Below, piece by piece: positions 21,175 through 30,603 of a stretch of 32,149 nt of DNA. A program made the translations under genes and the position numbers. This DNA is from Deltaproteobacteria bacterium RBG_16_49_23. GTDB lineage: Bacteria > Desulfobacterota > BSN033 > UBA1163. The stretch covers positions 1 through 32,149 of the forward strand of contig MGQQ01000054.1 of the NCBI GenBank assembly GCA_001798855.1, given 5' to 3'. Each line of letters opens with the position of its first letter. The stretch's first letter is position 1. The notes under the pieces are model-generated. The model did no database searches, was not told the DNA's origin, and saw only the letters and a list, made by a program, of their open reading frames with translations.

Positions 21175-23670
21175 CTAAAAAGAAGGAACGGTTGTGACGG
21201 GCCGGGAAAGATCTGTGGGAGGCCCTGCTCTTACCGGGGTCCTTGAGGCTCCTTCTTCTTTCCCTTTTGGTGTGGTTTCTTCGATAAAGGCCTCCAGGAT
21301 GGTCTGTGGAGAACTTCCATCCGCAGGGGTTCCTGTTTCGAGATTCACCTTCATCAGGACGATCTTATCAGGAACCCTGAAAGGCTCCGAGGGCGCATCC
21401 TTCAATGCCTGACCCATAAAAGAGATCCAGATGGGAAGGGCGGCCCTTGAACCTGTTTCGTTTTTTCCAAGAGAGGTCTTATCATCGAAACCCACCCAGA
21501 CTCCGGCGAGGAGAGAGGGAGTATACCCGATAAACCATGCATCCGCATAGTCGCTGGAGGTCCCTGTTTTTCCGGCAACAGGCCTGCCAAGAAGTTTCGC
21601 CCTCTGGCCTGTCCCGTGCTGGACCACTCCTTCGAGAAGATGGGTGATGATAAAGGCATGCTGCGGAGAAAGAACCCGTTCATTAGGGATAGAAACGGGG
21701 GAAGGAGTGGCAGCAGGAGTTTCTTCATCCCCTTCTTCCTCCTCCGGCTCCTCCCATTCAACATAAGGGGTATTCTCCTCAAGGACTTCGCCTTTCATGG
21801 TGACGATCTTTTTGATGAAGATGGGTTTAATGCTTTCTCCACCGTTGGCAAAGACCGAAAAGGAGGAGGTTAGTTCTAACATAGAGGTTCCCGAGGTCCC
21901 CAGGGCAATGGAGAGGTCCCGCTTGACCGGAGATTCAATCCCCATCTTTTTAATGAATTTGAGGGCATAACTCACACCGATGTCCTCAAGAATCTTGACC
22001 GTGACGACATTTCTGGAGTGTGCCAGGGCGTTCCGGAAGGTGATGGGGCCCATAAAATTCTTGTCGTAATTTTTCGGAGCCCAGTAGTGCCCTCCGTCGT
22101 AATCCAAATATTCTACAGGCGAGTCCATGAGAAGAGTGGAGGGGGTATACCCTTTCTCCAGGGCTGCGGCATAGATGAAGGGTTTGAAGGCGGAGCCAGG
22201 CTGTCTCCGGGAATGGACAGCGCGATTGAATTGACTTTCACTGAAATCACGCCCTCCCACCAGGGCTCTCACATGCCCGGTTTTCGGATCGAGGCAGAGC
22301 AGGGCGCCCTGGACAAGGGGGGCCTGCTCCAGGGCGAGAATGAGAGGTTGGTCTTTTTTGGCCGGCTCCATCACCTTCACATGAACGACGTCTCCGTTTT
22401 TAAGAAGATCCGCAGGGGACTTCACCTGGCCAGGTTTAAAATTGGCTGTCGATTTGATATGGAGGGCCCAGGTCATCTCCGCATAAGGAAGAATTCCCTT
22501 CCGGTTCTCCACCCAAACTGTGTAGAGCTTTTTGGAGTCATCTCTGGAAAGGATCACTCCCTCAAAGATTTCGTTCGGCGAAAGGGACTGAAGGGTCCCT
22601 CTCTTCTTTTTCATGAGGTCTCTCATCTCGTCAGGAGAAAAAGTCTGGACGGGCCCCCGGAACCCCTGCCTCTTATCCAGCTCCCTCAATCCCATCTCTA
22701 CCGATTTTTGCGCGGCCTTCTGAAGCGTGAGGTCGAGGGTGGTATAGATTCTCAATCCCTCTTTATAGAGCTTCTCCTTGCCGTATCTTCTCTCGACCTG
22801 ATGGCGGATGAACTCCGTAAAGTAAGGGGCCTTGCTGAAGAAGGCGCTCTCCCGCGATTGAATCTTCAGGGGCGTCCGGAGGGCCTTCTCTTTCTGCCCC
22901 TCCGAGATGAATCCCAGCTCCGCCATCCGCGTGAGGACATAGTTCTGGCGTTCTCTGGCCCGGTTCAGGTTGTTGACAGGCGAATAGCGGCTGGGAGCCT
23001 TAGCCAGGCCCGCCAGCAGGGCCGCCTCCGAAAGATTGAGCTGTTCCACTCGCTTATTGAAATAACTCTCTGAGGCGGCTTCTATTCCATAGGCGCCATT
23101 TCCCAGATAGATATGATTGAGATAGAGGGAGAGGATCTCCTCTTTGGTGAGATTCCGTTCGAGACCGAAGGCATAGGCCACCTCTTTCAATTTTCGAAGG
23201 AAACTTCTCTTGGGGGTGAGGAAGAAGGTCTTGGTCACCTGCTGGGTGATGGTGCTCCCACCCTGGACAATCTTTCCGGCGATGAGGTTCTTGAGCATGG
23301 CACGGACAATCCCCTTATAGTCAACCCCTTTATGCTGGAAAAACTCGGCATCCTCTGCGGCGAGAAAGGCCTGGATAAGGGGTTTGGGGATTTTCTCATA
23401 GGAGATGGGGATTCGATTTTCGAGTAAGAATTTTCCCACGACCTCATCCTCCTCCGAATAGACGATGGAGTAAGCATTGAGATCGCGTCCCTTCAAAGAG
23501 GCATAGTCAGGAAGCTGGCGTGAGAAATAGAGAAAGAGGAGCGCTCCGGAAAGAATGAGCAGAAAGCCGGAGGAGAGAAAAGCCAGGATGATATAAAACG
23601 TAAACCCCTTTTTCGCCCTCCTTTTTCTTGGATGATTCGATCTTCCCTTCTTTTTATTCATAAGGACCAT
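21175..23670 (-). CDS. mrcA: Penicillin-binding protein 1A (bifunctional transglycosylase/transpeptidase)
   Basis: 831 aa class A PBP that polymerises and cross-links peptidoglycan. Basic cytoplasmic tail (~1-22), one membrane anchor (~23-49), GT51 transglycosylase (~75-245) with catalytic E107 in AAEDAEFFQHKG and the GGSTITQQVTK motif, then a linker/OB-like insert (~340-450), and a transpeptidase (~455-760). Active-site motifs are S493 in SAFK, SRN (552-554) and KTGTS (701-705). An acidic run (EEPEEEEGDEE, ~640-650) and a Pro/Thr tail are low-complexity. Two start codons (M1 and M4) are possible; neither has a clear Shine-Dalgarno. No defect is seen. Its promoter probably lies in the 69 bp after the upstream terminator. 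Confidence 0.93.
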   Translation of the reverse strand: MVLMNKKKGRSNHPRKRRAKKGFTFYIILAFLSSGFLLILSGALLFLYFSRQLPDYASLKGRDLNAYSIVYSEEDEVVGKFLLENRIPISYEKIPKPLIQAFLAAEDAEFFQHKGVDYKGIVRAMLKNLIAGKIVQGGSTITQQVTKTFFLTPKRSFLRKLKEVAYAFGLERNLTKEEILSLYLNHIYLGNGAYGIEAASESYFNKRVEQLNLSEAALLAGLAKAPSRYSPVNNLNRARERQNYVLTRMAELGFISEGQKEKALRTPLKIQSRESAFFSKAPYFTEFIRHQVERRYGKEKLYKEGLRIYTTLDLTLQKAAQKSVEMGLRELDKRQGFRGPVQTFSPDEMRDLMKKKRGTLQSLSPNEIFEGVILSRDDSKKLYTVWVENRKGILPYAEMTWALHIKSTANFKPGQVKSPADLLKNGDVVHVKVMEPAKKDQPLILALEQAPLVQGALLCLDPKTGHVRALVGGRDFSESQFNRAVHSRRQPGSAFKPFIYAAALEKGYTPSTLLMDSPVEYLDYDGGHYWAPKNYDKNFMGPITFRNALAHSRNVVTVKILEDIGVSYALKFIKKMGIESPVKRDLSIALGTSGTSMLELTSSFSVFANGGESIKPIFIKKIVTMKGEVLEENTPYVEWEEPEEEEGDEETPAATPSPVSIPNERVLSPQHAFIITHLLEGVVQHGTGQRAKLLGRPVAGKTGTSSDYADAWFIGYTPSLLAGVWVGFDDKTSLGKNETGSRAALPIWISFMGQALKDAPSEPFRVPDKIVLMKVNLETGTPADGSSPQTILEAFIEETTPKGKEEGASRTPVRAGPPTDLSRPVTTVPSF

Positions 23671-23681
23671 GGGAGGGAATC

Positions 23682-23719
23682 AAAAAAGGGAAAACCCGCG
23701 GACCGCAGGGCTTTCCCTT
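23682..23719 (-). terminator. Rho-independent terminator after the small lipoprotein gene
   Basis: On the minus strand AAGGGAAAGCCC pairs with GGGTTTTCCCTT (one mismatch, loop around GGTCC), followed by a run of T residues. It starts 20 bp past the stop of the gene at 23739-24029 and lies 12 bp before the PBP1A start. Confidence 0.8.
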
Positions 23720-23738
23720 CTTTGTGCTGGATGGATGA

Positions 23739-24029
23739 CTATTTCTTTTTCTTTGCGAGTTGCGACTTCAGATCTTCGACCTGCTTTTTCAAGGCTTCAT
23801 TCTCTGCGGTGAGAGAAACGATGGTGGCCTCTTTCTCGGCCCCCTTCTGGATCTCTTCCTTCAACTTCTGAACCTCAAGTTTCAGCTTATCATTGTCTGA
23901 CTTAAGGTTCGTGTTCTCCGCTTTCAACTTCTCATTCTCTGCCTTGATGTCCGCTCCGCATCCGGCCAGGACCGAAACGAGCATGCCGATCAGGAACAAC
24001 GAAAGCATCACAGATACCGCCCTCTTCAT
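23739..24029 (-). CDS. Small coiled-coil lipoprotein (Lpp-like)
   Basis: 96 aa with a lipoprotein signal (MKRAVSVMLSLFLIGMLVSV-LAGC, C24 lipidated). The rest is a regular heptad coiled coil (ENEKLKAENTNLKSDNDKLK, VQKLKEEIQK, SLTAENEALKKQVEDLKSQL) ending in KKKK. The C-terminal lysine run and helix recall Braun-type lipoproteins that link the outer membrane to peptidoglycan, though no family match is claimed. It lies directly upstream of the PBP1A gene but has its own terminator. Confidence 0.75.
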   Translation of the reverse strand: MKRAVSVMLSLFLIGMLVSVLAGCGADIKAENEKLKAENTNLKSDNDKLKLEVQKLKEEIQKGAEKEATIVSLTAENEALKKQVEDLKSQLAKKKK

Positions 24030-24117
24030 GAACCGATCACCTCCTTCTCCAGGGTTTCTTATTTTTGCAAGTTATTATAAGTCCCTCTCCCAAAAAAATC
24101 AAATAGTATTTAACAAG

Positions 24118-24287
24118 GAGATTTCTGAAAAAGTCCAGAAATCTCTGATGGCACCGATTAGGGACCGATTACACAGATTAGAAATCCATTGATAAATAAA
24201 GAAAAATCTGTGGAATCTTTTTTTAAAATCTGTGTAATCAGAGAGCGTAAAGTAGTTTTTCAGAGCTCTCACAAGGAATCCTTGACA
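24118..24287. repeat. Dispersed promoter-like repeat, copy 2 (two inverted parts)
   Basis: The left part (24118-24190) is the hairpin GAGATTTCTG/CAGAAATCTC and flanks in reverse orientation. The right part is forward: TGTAATCAGAGA (24233-24244), a diverged middle, CTCTC, 11 bases, then TTGACA at 24282-24287. The distance from TGTAATC to TTGACA is 49 bp, against 47 bp in copies 1 and 3. A TAGACT lies 18 bp after TTGACA. It precedes the BKACE remnant and the TTT transporter cluster and makes up most of the 333-bp gap. Confidence 0.5.
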
Positions 24288-24362
24288 ATCTGATTCCATT
24301 TTTAATAGACTCAAAACTGCGTTAAGAGAAGGAGAGGATATCAGACAGGCGGGCATGCAACG

Positions 24363-24665
24363 ATGAAGGCGACCTCCCGGGAGAAAGAGAAAGTCGTTGT
24401 GACCGTATCGGCGACCGGTTCATTCGGGGACCGGAGGACTCCCGGGCTTCCCATCACTCCGGAGGAGATTGCGGAGAGCGCCCTGGAGTCGTGCGAAGCA
24501 GGGGCAGCGATCGCTCATATCCACGTTCGCGATATCGAAACCGGAAAACCCTCCATGGATTTTAAGCTCTATGAATTGGTGGAAAAAGCGGTGGCCATTA
24601 TAAGGATTTTGGGGAAAGAACCTGCAACCCCGGATGAAGCAAGGGACTTATTGGGGCTCCGGTGA
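24363..24665 (+). pseudogene. BKACE (DUF849) gene with large internal deletion
   Basis: A 100-codon frame. Residues ~9-67 match the N-terminus of beta-keto acid cleavage enzymes (KVVVTVSATGSF, TPGLPITPEEIAESALESCEAGA, HIHVRD with Zn-ligand-type H52 and H54, then ETGKPSMDFKLY). Residues ~71-99 match their extreme C-terminus (ELVEKAVAII..LGKEPATPDEARDLLGL). Full-length members are about 275-310 aa, so about 200 residues of the TIM barrel are gone while the frame survives. It cannot form the active site. The intact form would cleave a beta-keto acid with acetyl-CoA, which fits the neighbouring acid-uptake cluster. Confidence 0.75.
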
Positions 24666-24697
24666 CTCCTTTCAGTTTCCCCTTATAACTCCCCCTC

Positions 24698-24758
24698 CCC
24701 CCTCTTATATTAAGAGGGGGATAAAGGAAGGTTACCCCTCCCCTTGAGATAAGGGGAG
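24698..24758. repeat. Two palindromic repeats
   Basis: Arms CCCCCTCTTA/TAAGAGGGGG around TAT (24698-24720, perfect) and arms CTCCCCTT/AAGGGGAG (24738-24758) lie between the BKACE remnant and the tctC-like gene. Confidence 0.75.
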
Positions 24759-24849
24759 ATTAGGTGGGGTTATGAATCTTTCTGTCGCCGGCGTCAATGT
24801 ATGGACTATTTTGACCTTAAATAAACAGAGTGAAGGAAAGGAGGCTTTT

Positions 24850-25833
24850 ATGAAGAAGGGATTTTTTACCATCTCATTGATTCTTGTCGTCATCGTTTTC
24901 AACAGTGTCGAGGTGTTTTCCGACACCTTTCCATCAAAACCGATCAATCTTTGGGTCGGATGGGGAGCAGGGTCGGGAACGGATATCAGTCAGAGAGCGA
25001 TTACGGAAAATGCCTCTAAAGCGCTCAAGCAGCCGATTCTGGTTTCAAATGTCACAGGAGGAGGGGGAACCCTGGTATTGGGGAGGCTGAAGCCCGAGAA
25101 AGCCGATGGATATACCCTCGCCAACACGAGCTCAGCCACTCTGGGCCGAATTCCTCATCTTCAGCCCGTTCCTTACAATGCCCAGGACCCGCTGAAGGAT
25201 TTTATTCCGGTCATGAGCTATTCCTACTATCTTTATGGCCTTGCGGTAAAGAGCGACTCTACCTGGAAGACCTTTGAGGAGTTCATTGCATATGCAAAGG
25301 CAAATCCGGGGAAGATCCGTTACAGCACCTCAGGGGTCGGGACCGGACAGCATCTCGTAATGGAATATCTTGCCATGAAGGAAAATATCAAATGGACCCA
25401 TGTCCCCTTTGCCACAAGTCCCCAGGCGGTTGCGGCGGCCATGGGAGGACATGTCGAGGTGGTCTCGCAGACTCCCGAATGGAAGGAGCAGGTAGATGCC
25501 GGGCAGATGAGACTTCTGGTCTGCTGGAATGACAAGCGAATGCCATTCTATCCGGGCGTCCCCACACTCAAAGAGAAAGGTTATGACTTCGCTGTTCAGG
25601 CATTGATCGTCATCTATGCGCCTGCCAACACCCCAAAAGAGGTAGTCGCAACGTTGAGCAAGGCCTTCCGTCAGGCTTCGGAGACCGAGGAGGTGAAACA
25701 GATTCTGAATCGGCTCAGTTATCCACATGACATCAAGGAGAGTGAGGAGTTGATCCAGATCATCAAGAAAGATTACGAGGTCAATGGGAAGCTTTTCAAG
25801 GAGCTTGGAATTGGAATCTATAAGAAAAATTAG
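24850..25833 (+). CDS. tctC: TctC/Bug-family solute-binding protein
   Basis: 327 aa from the ATG at 24850 (GAAAGGAGG site; the frame is open further upstream but without a signal peptide). Signal peptide MKKGFFTISLILVVIVFNSV, mature from about DTFPSKPINLWVGWGAGSGT. The FPSKPI opening, GAGSGTD loop, TGGGGTLVLGRL, and the KPEKADGYTLA segment are characteristic of the Bug fold of tripartite tricarboxylate transporters. It captures a carboxylate in the periplasm and delivers it to TctAB. The ligand cannot be inferred, since Bug proteins bind citrate, aromatic acids, amino acids and others. First functional gene of a five-gene run with tctB, tctA, a ligase and a dehydrogenase. Confidence 0.9.
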   Translation: MKKGFFTISLILVVIVFNSVEVFSDTFPSKPINLWVGWGAGSGTDISQRAITENASKALKQPILVSNVTGGGGTLVLGRLKPEKADGYTLANTSSATLGRIPHLQPVPYNAQDPLKDFIPVMSYSYYLYGLAVKSDSTWKTFEEFIAYAKANPGKIRYSTSGVGTGQHLVMEYLAMKENIKWTHVPFATSPQAVAAAMGGHVEVVSQTPEWKEQVDAGQMRLLVCWNDKRMPFYPGVPTLKEKGYDFAVQALIVIYAPANTPKEVVATLSKAFRQASETEEVKQILNRLSYPHDIKESEELIQIIKKDYEVNGKLFKELGIGIYKKN

Positions 25834-25860
25834 AGGGATAAACAAAGGGAATAAATTGGC

Positions 25861-26328
25861 ATGAGGAATCCAGATCAGTGGTCGAGCCTCTTCTGGCTCC
25901 TGGCCGGGCTTGGCATTACGCTCGGCTCTTTGAAGTACGGGTTTGGCACCCTCCAGGCTCCGGGGGCAGGATTCATTACCTTTTTTGCCGGAATGCTCCT
26001 TTCTCTCCTTGCCGTGGTTTTTTTCTTCTCTTCATTAAAGAGGGATGAGAAGCTCCACAAGGGAGTTGAAATCCTATGGGAAGGCCCTGAGGCGCACAAG
26101 GTGATCTTTGTTCTCATTCTGCTCGTTGCTTATACACTGATCCTCAAACATCTGGGATTTCTGATCAGCACCTTTGGACTGCTCTGCCTCCTTTTCAGGG
26201 TGAAGGCGACTTATCACCTGATGAAGGTCATCCTCATGTCTCTCCTGATCACCTCAGGGGCTTACCTTCTCTTTCAGGTCTGGCTCAAGGTGCAACTCCC
26301 AAGAGGGATCCTGGAAGGGATCATTTAA
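25861..26328 (+). CDS. tctB: TctB-family small permease subunit
   Basis: 155 aa with four predicted membrane helices (around 8-24, 33-57, 80-98 and 106-141), the DUF1468/TctB layout. PGAGFITFFAGMLLSLLAVV is the family-typical second segment. This is the small membrane part of a tripartite tricarboxylate transporter. It is 27 bp after tctC and 6 bp before tctA, consistent with one operon. Confidence 0.85.
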   Translation: MRNPDQWSSLFWLLAGLGITLGSLKYGFGTLQAPGAGFITFFAGMLLSLLAVVFFFSSLKRDEKLHKGVEILWEGPEAHKVIFVLILLVAYTLILKHLGFLISTFGLLCLLFRVKATYHLMKVILMSLLITSGAYLLFQVWLKVQLPRGILEGII

Positions 26329-26334
26329 AAACCA

Positions 26335-27846
26335 ATGGATATTTTTGACCATATCTTCTTCGGGTTTGGAGTTGCTTTTCAGCCTGTCAACCTTCTCTTC
26401 TGTTTCACCGGAGTCCTGATCGGGACTCTGGTAGGGGTTCTTCCAGGGCTTGGCCCGGTGGCCGCCATCTCTCTCCTTCTGCCTGCGACCTTTCATGCTC
26501 CGCCGGTCGCGTCGATCATCATGCTCTCAGGGATCTACTATGGCGCTATGTACGGGGGATCGACCACTTCCATTCTCGTGAATATTCCGGGAGAGGCTGC
26601 CTCTGTCGTGACCTGCTTTGATGGGTATCAGATGGCGCGAAGGGGTAGGGCGGGCCCGGCCCTTGGAATGGCGGCATTCGCCTCCTTCATTGCTGGCACG
26701 CTGGGAGTGATTGGGCTTGCCTTCCTGGCTCCGCCCTTAGCCGCCATCGCGCTCAAGTTCGGACCTCCGGAGTACTTCTCCTTAATGGTTCTCGGTCTCA
26801 CCGTGCTTACCTTTCTGGCCGGAGGCTCCATGCTCAAATCCCTCATGATGGCATCCATTGGAGTTATAATCGGAAATGTTGGTCTCGATCTGATCACTGC
26901 CCAGCCGAGGTTTACTTTCGGATTAAGCATCCTCTTGGATGGCGTTGGGCTTGTCCCTCTGGTGATGGGCCTTTTCGGCATCTCGGAGGTTCTTCTGAAT
27001 GTGGAGCAGAGGCTGAGCGAGCGGGAGGTTTTCAAAACGGTTCTGAAGGGGCTCCTTCCCACCTTAAGGGACTGGAAAGAATCGATCGGCCCTCTCCTTC
27101 GGGGGTCGATACTCGGTTTCTTTTTGGGAATCCTGCCAGGCGGAGGAGCAGTCATCTCCTCTTTTGTCAGTTATGGATTGGAGAAGAGGCTTTCGAAGCA
27201 TCCGGAGGAATTCGGAAAGGGCGCCATTGCCGGGGTTGCCGGTCCGGAATCAGCAAATAACTCAGCCACGGCAGGGGCCTTCATTCCCCTGCTCACCCTC
27301 GGCCTTCCATCCAATGCCGTGATGGCCATCTTACTGGGCGCCCTCATGATCTATGGCATGCCTCCCGGCCCAAAGTTGATCTCGTCGCACCCGCAGCTTT
27401 TCTGGGGAGTGATCTCGAGCATGTACATCGGCAATATAATGCTCCTCATCCTCAACCTTCCGCTGATCGGCCTCTGGGTCAAAATCTTAAAGATTCCTTA
27501 TCCCATCCTTTTTCCCCTTATTCTTCTCTTTTGCCTGATTGGGGCCTACAGTCTGAATAACAATCCTGCGGAGATCGGGCTCATGCTCTTCTTCGGACTT
27601 CTCGGTTACCTGATGAAGAAATTCAAGTACGATGGCGCGCCTCTTGTCTTAGCGATGGTTCTGGGTCCCCTGATGGATCAGTCTCTCAGGCAGTCGCTTC
27701 TCATGTCGGGGGGCAGCGGAATGATTTTTTTCACAAGACCGATCTGCCTGGTGATCTTTGTGGTCATAGGTCTTATCCTCCTTCTTTCTGTCCTTCCTCT
27801 TATTGGCCGGATGCGAAAGACCATGGACGAGATGAAGGAGGTTTAA
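26335..27846 (+). CDS. tctA: TctA-family large permease subunit
   Basis: 503 aa with about 10-12 membrane helices. Conserved TctA signatures are present: [21 protein letters not shown] near the start, [20 protein letters not shown], and in the second half [19 protein letters not shown] and [20 protein letters not shown], followed by [20 protein letters not shown]. These glycine-rich repeats form the transport path. Length and order are standard. The GGAAGGGATC site for its ATG lies at the end of tctB. Together with tctC and tctB it makes a complete TTT system driven by an ion gradient. Confidence 0.95.
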   Translation: MDIFDHIFFGFGVAFQPVNLLFCFTGVLIGTLVGVLPGLGPVAAISLLLPATFHAPPVASIIMLSGIYYGAMYGGSTTSILVNIPGEAASVVTCFDGYQMARRGRAGPALGMAAFASFIAGTLGVIGLAFLAPPLAAIALKFGPPEYFSLMVLGLTVLTFLAGGSMLKSLMMASIGVIIGNVGLDLITAQPRFTFGLSILLDGVGLVPLVMGLFGISEVLLNVEQRLSEREVFKTVLKGLLPTLRDWKESIGPLLRGSILGFFLGILPGGGAVISSFVSYGLEKRLSKHPEEFGKGAIAGVAGPESANNSATAGAFIPLLTLGLPSNAVMAILLGALMIYGMPPGPKLISSHPQLFWGVISSMYIGNIMLLILNLPLIGLWVKILKIPYPILFPLILLFCLIGAYSLNNNPAEIGLMLFFGLLGYLMKKFKYDGAPLVLAMVLGPLMDQSLRQSLLMSGGSGMIFFTRPICLVIFVVIGLILLLSVLPLIGRMRKTMDEMKEV

Positions 27847-27865
27847 TGTTCCAGGAGAGCCCTCT

Positions 27866-29377
27866 ATGAATGTCGGCCAGATTCTTACCCTAACTGCGAA
27901 TAAATTTCCAAAACGGATTGCCGCCGTCTTCGAGAACGAGAGGCTAACCTATCAAGAGTTTAACGAACGAGTCAATCGGTTCTCCTATTTCCTTCTGAGG
28001 ATGGGACTCACAAAGGGAGAGAAGGTGGCCGTCCTTCTCTTCAATTCGATCCCCCTTGTCGAGATTCTCTTCGCCTCCGCAAAAAACGGAGGCGTCTTTA
28101 CGCCGATCAATTTCCGATTTACCGCCGAAGAAGTTTTCTATATCCTGGACCACTCCGATGCCCGTTTTTTTATCTATGGAGAAGAGTTCTCCGGACTCGT
28201 TGATAAGATCCGGCCCAGGCTTAAAAAAGTGGAGTTCTATTTTTCCGTCGGGGGGTCCGCTCCCTCCTCCATTTTGAACTATGAAACACTCTTAAAGGAG
28301 TCTCTTCCTCAAGAACCGGATATCCCTCTCTCCGAAGAGGATGAGTGTCAGTTGATGTATACATCGGGAACCACAGGAAAACCGAAAGGGGCTCTTCTCA
28401 CTCATGGGAACCTCCTCTGGAACCTTTTCAACACCATTCTGGGAAGGGAGGAGAAGGAAGGCGAGACTTCAATCGTCATCGGCCCCCTCTATCATACGGC
28501 GGCTCTCAACAACCATTTCCTCACCCGTGTGGCAATGGCAGGGACCAGTGTCCTTGTCAGGCGCTTCGATCCGGACAAGGTGATGAAAATCATCGAAGAG
28601 GAGAAAGTGACAGTCATCTCAGGCGCTCCTGCCGTCTATCATTTAATGCTCTCTCTTTCTGAGGGACGGTATGACACCCGTTCAATCACAAAATGCACCA
28701 CAGGGGCTTCCATCCTTCCTAATGAGACGAAAGAAAAGCTGGTAAAACTCTTTCCCAACCTCTCCGGCATTTACGATGTATATGGGTGCACCGAGGCCAC
28801 GCCCTCCATTGCCATCCTCAAGGCGAAGGATTCTGTGAGGAAAAGAGAATGCGTGGGGCCGGCTGTTCCCTTTCTGGAAGTAAGAGTTGTGGATGATCAG
28901 GATCGAGATCTCCCGCCGGGAGAGGTCGGGGAGTTGATCTGCCGTGGTCCCAATGTAATGAAGGGATATTACAAGGATGAAGAGGCTACCCGGGAAGCCC
29001 TCCGGGGGGGTTGGCTTCACACCGGGGATATGGGGCGGATGGATGAGGAGGGGTTTGTCTATATCGTTGACCGGAAGAAGGATATGATCGTCAGCGGCGG
29101 AGAGAACATCTATCCACGTGAGATTGAAGAAGTTCTTTACAGCCATCCCAGGATTGAAGATGCGGCCATCATCGGAGTTCCTGATCCGCTCTGGGGAGAA
29201 TCGGTGAAGGCCGTCATTGTATTGAAAAAGGGAGAGACGATGACAGAGGAGGCAGTGATCGAATATTGCAAAAGCCATCTTGCCAGTTACAAAAAGCCTA
29301 AGTCGGTAGAGTTTGTGGAGAGCCTTCCCAGAAATCCTTCCGGGAAGGTCCTGAAGACAGTCCTGAGGAAAAGATGA
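27866..29377 (+). CDS. Class I acyl/aryl-CoA synthetase (AMP-forming ligase)
   Basis: 503 aa of the ANL superfamily. It activates a carboxylic acid with ATP and joins it to CoA. The P-loop YTSGTTGKPKG is at 165-175. YGCTEATP (A5), HTGDMGRMDEEGF (A7), VDRKKDMIVSGGENIYPREI (A8) and the C-terminal NPSGKVLK with catalytic K494 are all present. The length suits short- or medium-chain fatty-acid, benzoate-like or other aryl ligases. It begins 19 bp after tctA and overlaps the next gene by 4 bp. Context suggests it activates the acid brought in by the transporter. The specific acid is not readable by eye. Confidence 0.92.
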   Translation: MNVGQILTLTANKFPKRIAAVFENERLTYQEFNERVNRFSYFLLRMGLTKGEKVAVLLFNSIPLVEILFASAKNGGVFTPINFRFTAEEVFYILDHSDARFFIYGEEFSGLVDKIRPRLKKVEFYFSVGGSAPSSILNYETLLKESLPQEPDIPLSEEDECQLMYTSGTTGKPKGALLTHGNLLWNLFNTILGREEKEGETSIVIGPLYHTAALNNHFLTRVAMAGTSVLVRRFDPDKVMKIIEEEKVTVISGAPAVYHLMLSLSEGRYDTRSITKCTTGASILPNETKEKLVKLFPNLSGIYDVYGCTEATPSIAILKAKDSVRKRECVGPAVPFLEVRVVDDQDRDLPPGEVGELICRGPNVMKGYYKDEEATREALRGGWLHTGDMGRMDEEGFVYIVDRKKDMIVSGGENIYPREIEEVLYSHPRIEDAAIIGVPDPLWGESVKAVIVLKKGETMTEEAVIEYCKSHLASYKKPKSVEFVESLPRNPSGKVLKTVLRKR

Positions 29378-30468
29378 AGACTTCCAGGGCAATCGTTCTT
29401 GAAGCGCCGGGGAAAATGGTTTTGAAGGAGTTTCCCTTACCGGCCATCGGACCGGAAGAGGGACTCCTCAAAGTGGAGATGGTCGGAGTCTGTGGTTCGG
29501 ATGTGGGGATGTACCGGGGAAAGGCAACCCGGGCTCCTCGCCCCTATCCCATCATCATGGGCCATGAGATCTTCGGGACGATCGTTGAGATCGGGGAAGA
29601 AGCATCCAAAAGATGGAACCTGAAAGAAGGGGACCGGGCCATCGTTGAATATGCATTCGGATGCGGAGAGTGCTACGATTGCAAGCAGGGAAAATATATT
29701 CACTGTGAGGCTATGTTCACCTATGGGTCGATGATTTCCTGCAAAGATCCGCCGCACCTGTGGGGCGCTTATAGTGAATATCTCTACCTTCCTCCCAGGG
29801 CCATGGTTCATAAGGTTTCTGATCACCTTCCACCCGAAGCCGGAGTTCTGATCTGTGCGGTCCTGGGGAATGCGATTCGGTGGGTTCAGATGATCGGGGG
29901 AGTAAGCCAAGGGGATATCGTTGTGATTCAGGGGCCGGGGCAACAGGGACTTGCAGGCGTGATCGCAGCCAGGGAAGCGGGCGCAAAGAAGGTGATCGTG
30001 ACTGGAATGACAAGGGATCAAATTCGATTCGAACTGGCAAAGACCTTTGGAGCGGATGAGGTTGTCGATATCGAGAAGGACGATCCGGTCGCAAGGGTGA
30101 GAGAGATCACAGGAGGAAGAATGGCTGATCTCGTCATGGATGTGACCGGAAATCCGAAAGGCGCGATCACTGCCATCGATCTGGTGAAGAAGAAAGGGAC
30201 GGTTATCCTCCCCGGGCTTTACGGTATGGATCGAGAAATTCCTTTGGTCCTTGATAAGATCGTTTACAAGGAGGTGAGAGTGCAGGGTGCCTTCAGCCAT
30301 GATTTTCGATCTGTCCTACCGGCCATCCGCCTGGCCGAATCGGGAAAATATCCCCTAGAGAAGATGGTGACCCACCGGTTTCCTCTCAAGGAGGCTGAAA
30401 AAGCAATAAGGGTAGCAGGAGGAGAGATCGAAGGAGAGGATCCCATCAAAGTAGTGATCATTCCTTAA
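29374..30468 (+). CDS. Zinc-dependent alcohol dehydrogenase (MDR family)
   Basis: 364 aa. Catalytic zinc ligands C40 (VCGSD) and H64-E65 (GHEIFG); structural zinc ligands C97, C100, C103 and C111 (CGECYDCKQGKYIHC). The cofactor domain has the GPGQQGLAGVIAAREAGAKK loop (GxGxxG-type, slightly changed: GPGQQG), then FGADEVVDIEKDD. It oxidises an alcohol or reduces a carbonyl with NAD(P)H, location cytoplasmic. Its ATG overlaps the ligase stop (ATGA), a sign of translational coupling and of a shared pathway. Substrate unknown; threonine-, sorbitol- or acyl-CoA-alcohol-type enzymes all look like this. Confidence 0.92.
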   Translation: MKTSRAIVLEAPGKMVLKEFPLPAIGPEEGLLKVEMVGVCGSDVGMYRGKATRAPRPYPIIMGHEIFGTIVEIGEEASKRWNLKEGDRAIVEYAFGCGECYDCKQGKYIHCEAMFTYGSMISCKDPPHLWGAYSEYLYLPPRAMVHKVSDHLPPEAGVLICAVLGNAIRWVQMIGGVSQGDIVVIQGPGQQGLAGVIAAREAGAKKVIVTGMTRDQIRFELAKTFGADEVVDIEKDDPVARVREITGGRMADLVMDVTGNPKGAITAIDLVKKKGTVILPGLYGMDREIPLVLDKIVYKEVRVQGAFSHDFRSVLPAIRLAESGKYPLEKMVTHRFPLKEAEKAIRVAGGEIEGEDPIKVVIIP

Positions 30469-30498
30469 TAATAATCCTTCAGTTATGGTTGTTTTTAT

Positions 30499-30581
30499 CC
30501 CCATTTGGCAAAGAGGGATATAGGGGGATTTTAAAATAATGCTTGTAAAATCTCCCCTCGCCCCTCTTTGCCAAAGAGGGG
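30499..30581. repeat. Pair of CCCC-TTTG/CAAA-GGGG palindromic repeats
   Basis: Arms CCCCATTTGGCAAAGAGGG (30499-30517) and a cleaner CCCCTCTTTG/CAAAGAGGGG copy (30561-30581) flank TTTTAAAATAATGCTTG. They separate the dehydrogenase gene from the TAXI-TRAP unit. Confidence 0.7.
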
Positions 30582-30603
30582 GATAATCATTTATCAATGC
30601 ATT

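Noticed and set aside
24772-24849. N-terminal extension of the tctC-like gene
   Set aside because: The signal peptide begins at the ATG at 24850 with a strong GAAAGGAGG site. The 26 residues before it are not signal-like.
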